This document shows positions 18,473-28,270 of a stretch of 64,000 bases of DNA, in pieces; the first letter of the stretch is position 1, and every line of letters begins with the position of its first letter. Source of the DNA: Betaproteobacteria bacterium (GTDB lineage Bacteria; Pseudomonadota; Gammaproteobacteria; Burkholderiales; Burkholderiaceae_F); NCBI GenBank assembly GCA_005882215.1, contig VBCK01000117.1, positions 35,331-99,330 on the forward strand, in the 5' to 3' direction. Below the pieces are notes generated by a model. The model did not search any database. It was not told the DNA's origin and saw only the letters and a list, made by a program, of their open reading frames with translations. A program made the position numbers and the translations under genes.

Positions 18473-19102
18473 CTAGTCCGTACGGACGAGGGCGTCCTCG
18501 GTGATCGGTCCGCCGGCGGCGGGCGCCGGTTTCTGCGACGGCTGGCCCGCGCGCGCCAGACCGCGCTCGACGGTCGGCGTGCGCGCCGGCGTCGGCGCGG
18601 GTCGCGCAGGTTCTTTTCGCGCTGCGGGGACCGGCTGTCCGGCCCTGTCGTCGTCGCCGGCGTCGAACACCAGCTTCTGCCCGATCTGCACCCGCACCCA
18701 GCTCGGATACGTGTAACGGTAACCGGTCAGATGATCGATCACCAAGTAAGCGGATCCACCCGGCACCAGCAGATTGGCGGCACCCGTGACTCCGCCGCGG
18801 ACCCCTGCGCGGGAGACCGCCGTGCCCTCGGCGACCCGGTCACCGAGGCGGCAGGCGATCTTCAGGTCCGATGCGGACCTGTGCACTTCGAGTCCAAACA
18901 GGGGCGAGTCGCCGTAGTACTCGGACGAGAAGTTGCTCAGGTGGCAGCGCATGCCCTCGATCGGCTGACCGCGCTCGTCGAGCGTTTCGATGTGCACGAC
19001 CTGGGTCGGATCGCCGATTATCGTCGCACAGCCGCTCAACAGCGCGAGCTGGATCCCGCCCACAGCTGCAACGATCGACCTGCGAATCAGCGGATGGATC
19101 AC
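18473..19102 (-). CDS. Lipoprotein, paralogue of the gene at 17690
   Basis: The 209-residue precursor starts at GTG 19102 and has lipobox LLSGC (QLALLSGCATIIGDPTQ). The mature domain shares the pattern with its downstream neighbour: HIETLDERGQPIEGMRCHLSN, SASDLKIACRLGDRVAEGTA, VIDHLTGYRYTYPSWVRVQIGQKLVFD. A Pro/Ala-rich tail ends the protein. The shared TLDxRxxPxEGMxC and DHLxGxxYxYP patterns argue for tandem duplication. Function unknown. Confidence 0.8.
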   Translation of the reverse strand: MIHPLIRRSIVAAVGGIQLALLSGCATIIGDPTQVVHIETLDERGQPIEGMRCHLSNFSSEYYGDSPLFGLEVHRSASDLKIACRLGDRVAEGTAVSRAGVRGGVTGAANLLVPGGSAYLVIDHLTGYRYTYPSWVRVQIGQKLVFDAGDDDRAGQPVPAARKEPARPAPTPARTPTVERGLARAGQPSQKPAPAAGGPITEDALVRTD

Positions 19103-19225
19103 GGTCTGCTCACGAATGGATGCGGCGTGCGATGAACTGATCGTACGTTCAAGTGCCGACGGGACGCAGTCGCGCCCTTACGCGCTCAAACGGATGAGCG
19201 GGCAGATCCCTATCCCTGCTTGTAG

Positions 19226-22200
19226 CTAAGCCTGCCTCAGCTGTGCCGAGTCCAAACCTTGCTGCGCGATCGACCCGCTGCCTCGATCGCGGTAAGCGCG
19301 CAGCGCTGCCCCGGTCGGTGAGTCGCATCGGGCGATCTGGTCAGGAATGCCCTGTCCGATCAGCCGTCCGCCGTCAGCGCCGCCCTCGGGACCCAGGTCG
19401 ATGATCCAGTCCGCGGCGGTAATCACATCCAGGTTGTGCTCGATGATGACTACCGTGTGACCGGCATCGACCAGCCGGTGGATTACGTCCAGCAGCTGCT
19501 CGATATCGGCCATCGAAAGTCCGACCGTGGGCTCGTCGAGCACGTACAGCGTGGTCCCGCCTGCGGCGTCGGCGACGCGCGCGCGCGCCAGCTCGGTCAC
19601 CAGCTTGATCCGCTGCGCTTCGCCGCCGGACAGCGTCGGTGAAGGCTGACCCAGCGTCAGGTAACCCAGGCCGACGTCGCGCATCAGTCCCAGCGGGTGC
19701 GCGATGGCCGGTGTCGACGCGAAGAATTCGACCGCCTCGTCCACCTGCATCGCCAGTACGTCGCCGATACTCCGGTCGCGCCAGCGCACCTCGAGCGTAG
19801 AGCGATCGAACCGGCTCCCGCTGCACACGTCGCACAGCACCTTGACGTCCGGCAGAAAATTCATCTCGATCGTTCGCAGGCCCTGTCCATCGCAGGCCGC
19901 GCAGCGCCCACCCGCGGTGTTGAAGGAGAAGCGGCCGGGACCATAGCCTCGTATCCGGGCTTCACCGGTGTCGGCGAAGCGCTTGCGGATCGCATCCCAG
20001 AAGCCGACGTACGTGGCCGGGCACGAGCGCGGCGTTTTTCCGATCGGGGTCTGATCCACTTCGAGCACCCGCGCCACCTGGGCCCAGCCATCGATTCGCG
20101 CGCAAGCTTTCCACGCGGGCTGTTCCTCCCCTTTTCCGTTTGCGACGAACAGATCGGAGGCGGGGGCGCGAGGGCGTGACGGCCGCTGCGCGAGCGCCGA
20201 CCGCAGGTTGCTCAGCAGCACGTCGCGCGCCAAGGTCGACTTGCCGCTGCCCGACACGCCGCTGACGACGGTCAGCCGCGCCAGCGGGATGTCGACGTCG
20301 ATGCCGCGCAGGTTGTGCAGGCTCGCGGCGCGGATCGTCAGGCGCGCCGCCTCGCCCGCGGCGCTATGGCGCGGACCGCCTTTGCGCCGCGGCGGCTCGC
20401 GTAGAAAGCGGCCCGTGACCGACTGCGGGTTGGCGATGATGTCCTGGATCGTCCCCTGTGCCACCACGCGGCCGCCGCGCGTGCCCGCGCCCGGGCCCAT
20501 ATCGATCAGATGGTCGGCGGCGCGGATCGTTTCCTCATCATGTTCGACCACGACCAGCGAATTGCCGCGCTCGCGCAGCTTCGACAACGCCGACAGCAGG
20601 ATCCGGTTGTCGCGCGCGTGCAGCCCGATCGTGGGCTCGTCCAGCACATAGCACACGCCCTGCAGATTGGAGCCGAGCTGCGCGGCCAGCCGGATCCGCT
20701 GCGACTCCCCACCGGACAGAGTGGGCGCGGCGCGGTCCAGTGTCAGATAGCCCAGTCCGACCTCGATCAGAAAGTCAAGGCGCCCATGGATCTCGCTGAC
20801 GATGTCCCGCGCGATCGCCAGTTGCCGGCCGGAAAGCTGCAGCGCGTCCAGCCAGGTGCGCGCCTCGGCCACCGTCATCGCTCCGGCCTGCGCGATGCTG
20901 CGCGAGTCGAAGCGCACTGCCAGCGCGACCCGGTTCAAGCGCTGTCCGGCGCAGGTCGGGCAGGGCGACTCCTCGCCTTCGTACCAGTCGTTCCAGCCGA
21001 TCTCCTCGCCGCTGTGCTCGGCGCTGAAGCCGGCAAGGCGAAGACCGGTGCCGAAGCAATCCGGGCACCAGCCGTGCTTCGAGTTGTACGAGAACAGGCG
21101 CGGGTCCGGCTCGGGGAAGGCTTGGCCGCACGAGGGGCAGGTGCGGTGGATCGAAAACAGCCGATGCTCGAGCTCGGCGCTTTGCTGGCGCTGCAACGCG
21201 GTCCTGAGCCGATCCAGCGGCCAGAGGACCTGCACCGCGCCGTGCCCAAGCTCGAGCGCGCGCTCCACCAGCGCGCGCAGCTGCGGCTCGCTGTCCGGTC
21301 CCACCTGCAGGTCACCGAGCGGCAGCTCGATCGTGTGTTCGCGGAACCGGTCCAGGCGCGCCCACGGCGAGGTCGGCACGAACTTGCCGTCCACGCGCAG
21401 ATGCGTGTGGCCGCGGCTGGCGGCCCACTTGGCGAGCTCGGTGTAGTAGCCCTTCCGGTGAATGATCAACGGGGCCAGCACGCCGATGTGCCGGCCGCGC
21501 AGGCTCTGTCCGATCTGCGCCACGATCGCGTCGAACGACAGCGGAGTAACCGGTATGTTGCAGTCGGGACAGTGCTGTACGCCGAGCTTCACGTACAGCA
21601 GGCGCAGGAAATGGTGCACCTCGGTCTGCGTGGCCACCGTGCTCTTGCGGCCGCCGCGGCTGACGCGCTGCTCGATCGCCACCGTCGGCGCGATGCCGTA
21701 GATGGCGTCGACATCGGGCCGCCCGGCCGGCTGAACGATCGATCGGGCGTACGCATTCAGCGATTCCAGGTAACGCCGCTGACCCTCGTTGAACAAGATG
21801 TCGAACGCGAGCGTCGATTTGCCACTGCCGGAGACGCCGGTGATGACCGTGAAGGCATCGCGCGGAATTGCCACGTCGATCCCTTTCAGGTTGTGCTCGC
21901 GCGCGTTGCGGATCTCGATCCAGCCTTCGCTCGCTCCGCGAGCTACGGCTGGCAAGCCAGCCCTCGCCCCCGGCCCCTCATCGGCCGTGAGCACCCTCAC
22001 CCCCGGCTCCTCTCCCGCAAGCGGGAGAAGGGAGGAAGTGCCGTATCTCTGCTCTCCCAGAGAAGCGTCGTCGCTCTCCTCTGCTGTTATGGAATGCCGG
22101 GCTTCGCCCGTAGCCGGGCTAGGTCCGGCCAAGCCGGGGGTGAGGGTCGAGGGGCCGAGGGCGAGGGCCGCTTCGTACTCGCGCAGCGCCCGCCCGGTAT

Positions 22201-24985
22201 GCGAGCCCGGGTGGGCAGCCATCGAGCGCGGATCGCCTTCGGCCACGATCGTTCCGCCCGCTTCGCCGCCTTCCGGTCCCAGGTCGATGATCCAGTCCGC
22301 CGCCCGGATCACGTCCAGGTTGTGCTCGATCAAGATCAGCGAATGGCCGCAGTCGATCAGCCGGCGCAACGCCCGCATCAGCCGCGCTATGTCGTCGAAG
22401 TGCAGTCCGGTGGTCGGCTCATCGAACAGCATCAGCGACCCCTTGCGGGCCGATTGCGCGCCGTGGGCCGGCGCCGGCTCTGCGCGCGCCAGAAAGCCGG
22501 CGATCTTCAGTCGTTGTGCTTCGCCCCCCGACAGGGTCGGAACCGGCTGGCCCAATCGCACGTACTCGAGCCCGACCTCGGCCAGCGGCGCCAGGCCTCG
22601 CACGACTTCCGCGTCCTGACCGAACCGCTGCAGCGCTTCCGAGACGGTCAGATCGAGCGTGTCGGCAATCGACAGCGCCCGACCCTGGCGCGTCAGCGTC
22701 ACCTCGAGCACCTCCGCGCGAAAGCGCCGGCCGTCGCAATCCGGGCAGCGCAAGTACACGTCGGACAGGAACTGCATCTCGACGTGTTCGTAGCCGTTGC
22801 CGCCGCAGGTCGGGCAGCGGCCGGTTCCGGCGTTGAAGCTGAAGGTGCCGGCCGAGTAGCCGCGCTCCAGCGACAACGGCGCGCGCGCGAACAGGCGCCG
22901 GATCGCGTCGAATGCGCCGACATAGCTGGCCGGGTTGGAGCGCGTGGTCTTGCCGATCGGCGACTGATCCACCAGCGCCACATCCGCGATCCAATCGGCC
23001 CCCGAGCAGCGCCGGTGCAGGCCCGCAGTCTCGGCCGGCTTGCCCTTCGCCTTGCGCAGCGCCGGGTACAGCACGCCCTGCACCAGCGTCGATTTGCCCG
23101 ACCCGGATACTCCGGTGACCACCACCAGCCGGTTCAGCGGGAACTGGACGTCGATGTCCTTCAGGTTGTGCTCGCGCACACCTTCCAGCACGATCCTGGC
23201 GGTGCCCGCACTCACGGCCCGTGCGCGCGGAACATCGACCTGGCGGCGACCCGACAGGTACTGTCCGGTCAGCGTCGAAGATCGGCATAACGCGGCCGGC
23301 GTGCCCTCGAACACGACCTGTCCGCCGCGTTCTCCGGGGCCGGGTCCCAGGTCCAGCACGCGGTCGGCGGCCAGCATCACCTGGGGATCGTGTTCGACCA
23401 CCACCAGCGAATTGCCTGCGCTGCGCAGGCGCCGCATCACGCCGATCACGCGATGCATGTCGCGCGGGTGCAGCCCGATCGAGGGTTCGTCCAGCACGAA
23501 CAGCGTGTTCACCAGCGAGGTGCCCAGCGCCGTGGTCAGGTTGATCCGTTGCACCTCGCCGCCCGACAGCGTGCGGCTCTGCCGGTCCAGCGTCAGGTAG
23601 CCCACTCCCACCTCGCACAGGAAGCGCAGGCGCGTGCGAATCTCCTTCAGCAGCAGCTCGATCGCCGGGTCGAGCGCAGCGTCGCGGCGCGCCCCGTCGA
23701 AAAATCCCCGCAGCCGGTCCAGCGGCAGCAGCACCAACTGCTGGATCGTGTGCCCCTCGAATCGCCACAACAGCGCGTCCGGTTGCAGCCGGCTGCCGGC
23801 GCAGGCCGGGCACTGCGTGTAGCTGCGGTAGCGCGACAGCAGCACGCGGATGTGCATCTTGTAGGCCTTGGACTCGAGCCACTCGAAGTAGCGGCGTATG
23901 CCGTACCACTGGGTCTGCCAGCGTCCAGTCCAGGCCGGATCGCCGTCGATGACCCAACGGCGCTCCCGTTCGCTCAGCGATTTCCAGGCAAGGTCCAGCG
24001 CGATGTCGAACTTCGGCGCGAACTTTTCGAGGTCACGCTGGCACTCCTTGAAGCTTTCGGTCTGCCACGGTTTGACGGCGCCGCCGCGCAGCGTCTTGCC
24101 GGGGTCCGGAATCACCAGATCCAGGTCGATTCCGATCACGCGACCGAAGCCGCGGCAGGTCGGACAGGCGCCCAGCGGCGAATTGAACGAAAACGCGCTC
24201 GGGGTCGGATCCGAGTAATGGATGTCGCAGTCGGCGCAATGCAGGTCCGACGAAAAGCGCCAGAGCTCGTCCGCGGATCCGCCGTCGCCCGCGTACACGT
24301 CGACCCGGCCGCCGCCCCGGTGCATCGCCGCTTCGACCGACTCTATCAGCCGCTGGCGATCCGCCGCCTGCGCCTTCAGCCGGTCCTGCACGACATCGAT
24401 GCGCTGGCCCGATGCGGTCACCTGCTGCCCGTGCAGCCGCGCGTAGCCCTGAGCCTCCAGGTGAGTGCGGATCTCGTCCGACGAGAAGTTGGCCGGCACC
24501 GTGATCGGGAAGGTGATCGTCAATCGCACATCGCTCAGCTGTGCGCAGCGCCGGATCAGCTCGTCGACCACGTACTGCGGCGAGTCGCGCCGCACCGGCT
24601 TGCCGCAGCCGCGACAGTGCAGCTGTCCGGCGCGCGCAAACAGCAGCTTCAGGTGGTCGTTGATCTCGGTCATCGTACCGACCGTGCTGCGCGAGGTGCG
24701 CACCGGGTTGGTCTGGTCGATCGCGATGGCCGGCGGTACGCCGTCGATCCGGTCGACCGCGGGGCGGTCCATCCGGTCCAGGAACTGGCGCGCATACGGC
24801 GAGAATGTCTCGACGTAGCGGCGCTGACCCTCTGCGTACAGCGTGTCGAAAACCAGCGAGCTCTTGCCGGACCCCGACACGCCGGTGACGACGATCAGCT
24901 CGCCGGTCGGCAGGTCCAGGTCGAGATCCTTCAGATTGTTCTGACGCGCGCCGCGAACGCGGATCGCGTGATGACGAGCCGACAT
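19226..24985 (-). CDS. uvrA: Double-length UvrA excinuclease subunit
   Basis: The 1919-residue protein is two complete UvrA units fused head to tail, so it carries four ABC ATPase sites. Walker A loops GVSGSGKSSLVFDTLY, GVSGSGKSTLVQGVLY, GVSGSGKSTLAFDILF and GVSGSGKSTLARDVLL are present, with four signatures of the form LSGGE(V/A/S)QR. Cys4 zinc modules (CRGC, CPTC; CPTCGG, CPDC; CPDC, CPSC; CAAC, CDVC) lie in each half. UvrA normally has about 940 residues; double-length versions are known in some Betaproteobacteria. It recognises bulky DNA lesions and loads UvrB. The start ATG 24985 (MSARHHAIRVRGARQNNL) gives the canonical N terminus; ATG 24994 is possible. The linker at residues about 940-1008 is encoded by a MITE-like repeat. 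Confidence 0.95.
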   Translation of the reverse strand: MSARHHAIRVRGARQNNLKDLDLDLPTGELIVVTGVSGSGKSSLVFDTLYAEGQRRYVETFSPYARQFLDRMDRPAVDRIDGVPPAIAIDQTNPVRTSRSTVGTMTEINDHLKLLFARAGQLHCRGCGKPVRRDSPQYVVDELIRRCAQLSDVRLTITFPITVPANFSSDEIRTHLEAQGYARLHGQQVTASGQRIDVVQDRLKAQAADRQRLIESVEAAMHRGGGRVDVYAGDGGSADELWRFSSDLHCADCDIHYSDPTPSAFSFNSPLGACPTCRGFGRVIGIDLDLVIPDPGKTLRGGAVKPWQTESFKECQRDLEKFAPKFDIALDLAWKSLSERERRWVIDGDPAWTGRWQTQWYGIRRYFEWLESKAYKMHIRVLLSRYRSYTQCPACAGSRLQPDALLWRFEGHTIQQLVLLPLDRLRGFFDGARRDAALDPAIELLLKEIRTRLRFLCEVGVGYLTLDRQSRTLSGGEVQRINLTTALGTSLVNTLFVLDEPSIGLHPRDMHRVIGVMRRLRSAGNSLVVVEHDPQVMLAADRVLDLGPGPGERGGQVVFEGTPAALCRSSTLTGQYLSGRRQVDVPRARAVSAGTARIVLEGVREHNLKDIDVQFPLNRLVVVTGVSGSGKSTLVQGVLYPALRKAKGKPAETAGLHRRCSGADWIADVALVDQSPIGKTTRSNPASYVGAFDAIRRLFARAPLSLERGYSAGTFSFNAGTGRCPTCGGNGYEHVEMQFLSDVYLRCPDCDGRRFRAEVLEVTLTRQGRALSIADTLDLTVSEALQRFGQDAEVVRGLAPLAEVGLEYVRLGQPVPTLSGGEAQRLKIAGFLARAEPAPAHGAQSARKGSLMLFDEPTTGLHFDDIARLMRALRRLIDCGHSLILIEHNLDVIRAADWIIDLGPEGGEAGGTIVAEGDPRSMAAHPGSHTGRALREYEAALALGPSTLTPGLAGPSPATGEARHSITAEESDDASLGEQRYGTSSLLPLAGEEPGVRVLTADEGPGARAGLPAVARGASEGWIEIRNAREHNLKGIDVAIPRDAFTVITGVSGSGKSTLAFDILFNEGQRRYLESLNAYARSIVQPAGRPDVDAIYGIAPTVAIEQRVSRGGRKSTVATQTEVHHFLRLLYVKLGVQHCPDCNIPVTPLSFDAIVAQIGQSLRGRHIGVLAPLIIHRKGYYTELAKWAASRGHTHLRVDGKFVPTSPWARLDRFREHTIELPLGDLQVGPDSEPQLRALVERALELGHGAVQVLWPLDRLRTALQRQQSAELEHRLFSIHRTCPSCGQAFPEPDPRLFSYNSKHGWCPDCFGTGLRLAGFSAEHSGEEIGWNDWYEGEESPCPTCAGQRLNRVALAVRFDSRSIAQAGAMTVAEARTWLDALQLSGRQLAIARDIVSEIHGRLDFLIEVGLGYLTLDRAAPTLSGGESQRIRLAAQLGSNLQGVCYVLDEPTIGLHARDNRILLSALSKLRERGNSLVVVEHDEETIRAADHLIDMGPGAGTRGGRVVAQGTIQDIIANPQSVTGRFLREPPRRKGGPRHSAAGEAARLTIRAASLHNLRGIDVDIPLARLTVVSGVSGSGKSTLARDVLLSNLRSALAQRPSRPRAPASDLFVANGKGEEQPAWKACARIDGWAQVARVLEVDQTPIGKTPRSCPATYVGFWDAIRKRFADTGEARIRGYGPGRFSFNTAGGRCAACDGQGLRTIEMNFLPDVKVLCDVCSGSRFDRSTLEVRWRDRSIGDVLAMQVDEAVEFFASTPAIAHPLGLMRDVGLGYLTLGQPSPTLSGGEAQRIKLVTELARARVADAAGGTTLYVLDEPTVGLSMADIEQLLDVIHRLVDAGHTVVIIEHNLDVITAADWIIDLGPEGGADGGRLIGQGIPDQIARCDSPTGAALRAYRDRGSGSIAQQGLDSAQLRQA
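21961..22167. repeat. MITE-like element translated within the uvrA linker
   Basis: The 207-bp segment has imperfect terminal inverted repeats. CCCTCGCCCCCGGCCCCTCA at 21961-21980 matches the complement of 22148-22167 at 18 of 20 bases, and ACCCTCACCCCC at 21993-22004 matches the complement of 22136-22147 exactly. It contains the palindrome TCTCCCGC-AA-GCGGGAGA at 22011-22028. On the coding strand it gives the typical repeat-derived peptide LLPLAGEEPGVRVL. The length, 69 codons, keeps the frame. Confidence 0.8.
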
Positions 24986-25196
24986 AGCCCCCATTTTCGC
25001 TGATTTGTCGAACAGCCCCGGCCGGGGGCTCCCGTTGCGCCTGCGCCGGGGCCCGCCCCTATCGGTTGCGGTGTCCGGTCCTTGAGGCCGCACAGGCGAA
25101 GAATTCGATGCCCCGTCGCCTTGTTCTCTATTCACTGCATGGTTATTCGTTCTCCGAAGATGGCGGCCATCGAGTCCCTGCTGAGGAGCAGATCCC

Positions 25197-25361
25197 ATGA
25201 GTTTGCGCATCGCCGCGCTGGCGGCCCTAGTCCTCGCATTCCAACTGTCGGCATGTGGCGGCGGATCCTCGTCGCCATCGTCTTCGGGCGCCACTCCGAC
25301 GGTCGCGGCCGCCAAGGGCATCGCCACGCCCGGTGCCGTGTCCGTCGTCACCGCCAAGTAA
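25197..25361 (+). CDS. Small lipoprotein
   Basis: A 54-residue precursor is preceded by GAGGAG. The signal MSLRIAALAALVLAFQLSAC ends in a lipobox LSAC, followed by GGGSSSPSSSGATPT, a flexible linker, and a short Ala/Val tail. Its stop is followed by the ribosome-binding site of the next gene (TAAGGAGCGATC), so it is cotranscribed with the 755-residue secreted protein. Function unknown. Confidence 0.8.
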   Translation: MSLRIAALAALVLAFQLSACGGGSSSPSSSGATPTVAAAKGIATPGAVSVVTAK

Positions 25362-25370
25362 GGAGCGATC

Positions 25371-27638
25371 ATGAACAGGAAAACCACACACGTCGCGATC
25401 CTCGCTTCGATGCTGGCCTTCGGCGGCTCGGCGTGGTCGCAGATTCCGGCCACTGCCCCGTACAACACCGATCCGCAGAACGAATATGTTCAGGATCAGA
25501 CCTCCGACGGCATCTCGAACTTGAATATGGTGCTGTGCATCGTGCACGGGATGAGCCTGTCCGACATGGTCAATGCCGGGGCCTACGTTGCGCTGGTCGA
25601 CAAGAACAAGTGCGACACCAAGAGCCGCTCCAGCGCGAGCAATTCGACCGGCGGATCGTCGGGGTCGACCGCGACGCCCAGCTACATCAATGCAGTCGTC
25701 AATGTGACGCAAGCGACCGACGCCGACCCGATGTACGCGAAAATCTGGATGTCGCTGACCGAGCAGGGTCACGTCACCACCGTCTACGCGTATCTGAGCG
25801 CGACCCAGGCCCCCAGCGCGACGATGCCCTACGGCGCCTTTCACCTGGATTACCTTGGCAAGGTCCAAGGCGTCACGCAATTCAACGGCTTCATCGATGC
25901 CGCCTCTGGCGCCCTCACGTTTTACGAAGGCGACGCCAACCAGGGCCAGTCCGGCAGCGTGACCGCGCTGGCGCTGACCGGCAGCAGCTCGACCTCGTCG
26001 GGCAGCGGCTCGATGGCGGTGCCGGGCGGAGGCACCTTCGACTTCGCGTTCGACGCCAGCTCGTTCGTGCGGAAAGACACGCTCGGAACCCAGTGCTTCG
26101 ACCGCACCAAGACCCACGCGGACCGCTCGGTGTGGCAGTACGGCACCTACAACCGCAACGACGGTACCCGCGTCGACGTGGCCAATCCGGGCTTTCCGGT
26201 CACTGCAACCTACGCTGCGGCGTCGTACTACGGCTTCGCGAGCTATTGGGGCATCAACTTCCAGGGGCTGGATCTGAATTCGATTGCGGATGCGCAACCG
26301 ATCCCGTCGCTGACGGTCACCGACCAGCGGCCAGGCAACACGACGACCTATAACGTGTCGAAGATCGGCGGCAAGCTGACCAAGTTCACCCAGCACGCGT
26401 CGACCTTGCTGGCATTGGACGGTATTCCGTTCAGCTTCGGCGGCGATCTGTCGAACCAGACGACCCCCGCTCTGTCGGTAACCGGATGGCAGAACTGGGT
26501 CGTGCAATGGGACCACGCGAGTCAGAGTTTCACGGTGACTGGCCACCAGGTCTGCAACGGCGGCCCTTGCGTAACGACCTCGATCAGCCCCGCAGTCACG
26601 ATCAATTCGAGCGCGCTCAGCAACACGCCCATCAACGGCTGGTCCGATTCGTTTGGCGGCAACATCAGCATTCCGTCCACCGGAGCGGCTCACGCCGATA
26701 CGGACGCCGTCTATTTCTACACGCAATCGACCGTAACACCCGGATCGAGTGGAGAGCCGACAGCGCTGTATTGCCTGAGCCAGTGTCCTACGGCGGCCGC
26801 GCTCTCGGCGTTCCCCGGCGGAGGCAGCTCGGCATCACCGTTCGGCGCCAATACCGACCACCAGTGGTTCAGCGCCCAGGGCGCCAACACCGTCACCTAC
26901 GCCTTCGGTGCCACAGGGCTGGTGGAGAACTCCACCTCGATGGTTCTGGAGCAGGCCAGCCAGTACCCATCCGGTTCGATGTACGCGCAGAACGGCATCA
27001 TGACGGGACGGCTGTTCGATACGGCGCTTGCCTCTTCGAATTGCCCGAACGGCATGCCCGCCGGAACCGTGTGCGAGCCGGGCAACCCGCAGGTGTATTA
27101 CCAATGGCAAACCGGCCCGAACCAATGGAGCCAGTCGCTTTGGCTGACCAAGACCGCCGACAGCAGCGTCGTGGCGCTTGATCCCCCGGTGAACCTGGCC
27201 TACGTCGTTCCGACCGGCGCCGCCTACGGCAGCTGGGCCGGCAAGACGATCCTGCTGCAGTTCAACGGCTTCGGCAATCTGTTCGGAATCCCCGGCTATT
27301 GCGTGAGTCCGGCGGACAACAGCCCGGTCGACTGCAGTGCGAACAATTCGCGCTACGTGTCGATGTTCTCGCTGCCCGATGGCGATGCGACGATGACGCT
27401 GCCGGGCTCCACGCCGACACCGCTGATCGTCAAGGCTCTGGATGCCGAACTCAGGCTGAAGAAGTTGCTGCTGAGCGACGCGGCGTGCACGGTCGGCAAC
27501 GTGACGCTGACGAGCCAGGCGGTGCCCACCGGAGGCACGCACGATCCGAGCTCGTCGTCGGACGCCCATTACCTGGGCACCGAGCCGACACCCGCGTCCA
27601 CCCAGCCGAAGGTGATCGACGGCGTGGTTCAGCCCTAG
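25371..27638 (+). CDS. Secreted protein of unknown function, 755 residues
   Basis: A cleavable signal peptide (MNRKTTHVAILASMLAFGGSAWSQ) is followed by a long Ser/Thr/Gly-rich sequence without transmembrane segments, so it is periplasmic or extracellular. It contains three recurring kinds of segment: beta-rich stretches, Ser/Gly linkers (SSSTSSGSGS), and a cysteine-bearing C-terminal half (CNGGPC, CLSQC, CPNGMPAGTVC, CVSPADNSPVDC) likely to form disulfides. I do not recognise the family. It is preceded by a small lipoprotein gene and followed by a strong terminator. Confidence 0.82.
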   Translation: MNRKTTHVAILASMLAFGGSAWSQIPATAPYNTDPQNEYVQDQTSDGISNLNMVLCIVHGMSLSDMVNAGAYVALVDKNKCDTKSRSSASNSTGGSSGSTATPSYINAVVNVTQATDADPMYAKIWMSLTEQGHVTTVYAYLSATQAPSATMPYGAFHLDYLGKVQGVTQFNGFIDAASGALTFYEGDANQGQSGSVTALALTGSSSTSSGSGSMAVPGGGTFDFAFDASSFVRKDTLGTQCFDRTKTHADRSVWQYGTYNRNDGTRVDVANPGFPVTATYAAASYYGFASYWGINFQGLDLNSIADAQPIPSLTVTDQRPGNTTTYNVSKIGGKLTKFTQHASTLLALDGIPFSFGGDLSNQTTPALSVTGWQNWVVQWDHASQSFTVTGHQVCNGGPCVTTSISPAVTINSSALSNTPINGWSDSFGGNISIPSTGAAHADTDAVYFYTQSTVTPGSSGEPTALYCLSQCPTAAALSAFPGGGSSASPFGANTDHQWFSAQGANTVTYAFGATGLVENSTSMVLEQASQYPSGSMYAQNGIMTGRLFDTALASSNCPNGMPAGTVCEPGNPQVYYQWQTGPNQWSQSLWLTKTADSSVVALDPPVNLAYVVPTGAAYGSWAGKTILLQFNGFGNLFGIPGYCVSPADNSPVDCSANNSRYVSMFSLPDGDATMTLPGSTPTPLIVKALDAELRLKKLLLSDAACTVGNVTLTSQAVPTGGTHDPSSSSDAHYLGTEPTPASTQPKVIDGVVQP

Positions 27639-27657
27639 CTCAGTTCGTCACCGCAAT

Positions 27658-27690
27658 GAAAAAGCGCGGCACCGCCGCGCTTTTTTTTGG
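27658..27690. terminator. Bidirectional rho-independent terminator
   Basis: AAAAGCGCGGC-ACC-GCCGCGCTTTT followed by a T run ends the secreted-protein operon. The A tract on the left lets it serve the convergent thioredoxin gene too. Confidence 0.9.
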
Positions 27691-27710
27691 CCCCGCGGTA
27701 TCTTTTCCAC

Positions 27711-28208
27711 CTAATTTCCCGGCTTCCAGCGCGTCAGAAACTCGTTGACCGATCGCGCATCCATCCGGCTCATCGACTCGAACTCCCCGTTCTTCTGGCT
27801 GAAAACGACGCGGCCGTCGCTGTCGAGAACCGCGAGCGCGGGCACGCCTTTGTTCAACGGGATGCCATAGCGCTGCGCCAGGTCGATGTTGTGGTCGATT
27901 CCCTTGTCGCCGACATTGACGCGAACCAGGACGAAATGGGCGGAGAGCAGCGACGCGTTTTCAGGCTTGTGCAGATTTTCGTCGAGCGCCCTGCAATCGC
28001 CGCACCAGTTGGCACCAAAATCGACCAGCACACGCTTGTGAGAGCTCGCCGCCTGCTTCAGCGCCGAGTCGATGTCGGATCGGGCGCTCGAAGGGTCCGG
28101 AAAGACCGGTGCGGCGAACGACGGTCGCATCAGCAGCGCAGCCATCGTCAAACCGGCCAACACGGCTGCGGGAGTCGCGATCCGGCCAATCGTGAAGAAT
28201 TTCTGCAT
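27711..28208 (-). CDS. Thioredoxin-fold protein, periplasmic
   Basis: The 165-residue protein has an N-terminal signal or anchor (AVLAGLTMAALLMRPSFA) and a thioredoxin domain with active site WCGDC in VLVDFGANWCGDCRALDENL. The conserved cis-proline region GVPALAVLDSDGRVVFSQ follows. The WCGDC motif with a downstream helix resembles the DsbD-C/thioredoxin_7 class that handles disulfides or reductant outside the cytoplasm. A GAGGAG ribosome-binding site precedes ATG 28208. A role in cytochrome c assembly would fit the window but is not shown. Confidence 0.88.
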   Translation of the reverse strand: MQKFFTIGRIATPAAVLAGLTMAALLMRPSFAAPVFPDPSSARSDIDSALKQAASSHKRVLVDFGANWCGDCRALDENLHKPENASLLSAHFVLVRVNVGDKGIDHNIDLAQRYGIPLNKGVPALAVLDSDGRVVFSQKNGEFESMSRMDARSVNEFLTRWKPGN

Positions 28209-28270
28209 GTCTGCTCCTCTTTGCGCTCTGACGGTTCTCCGCTGCCCTGGACAGAGGCTGTAGCAATGGT

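Noticed and set aside
20510..23290. 926-residue plus-strand reading frame
   Set aside because: It lies antisense to uvrA, which has four complete ATPase motif sets; the frame shows only low-complexity composition.
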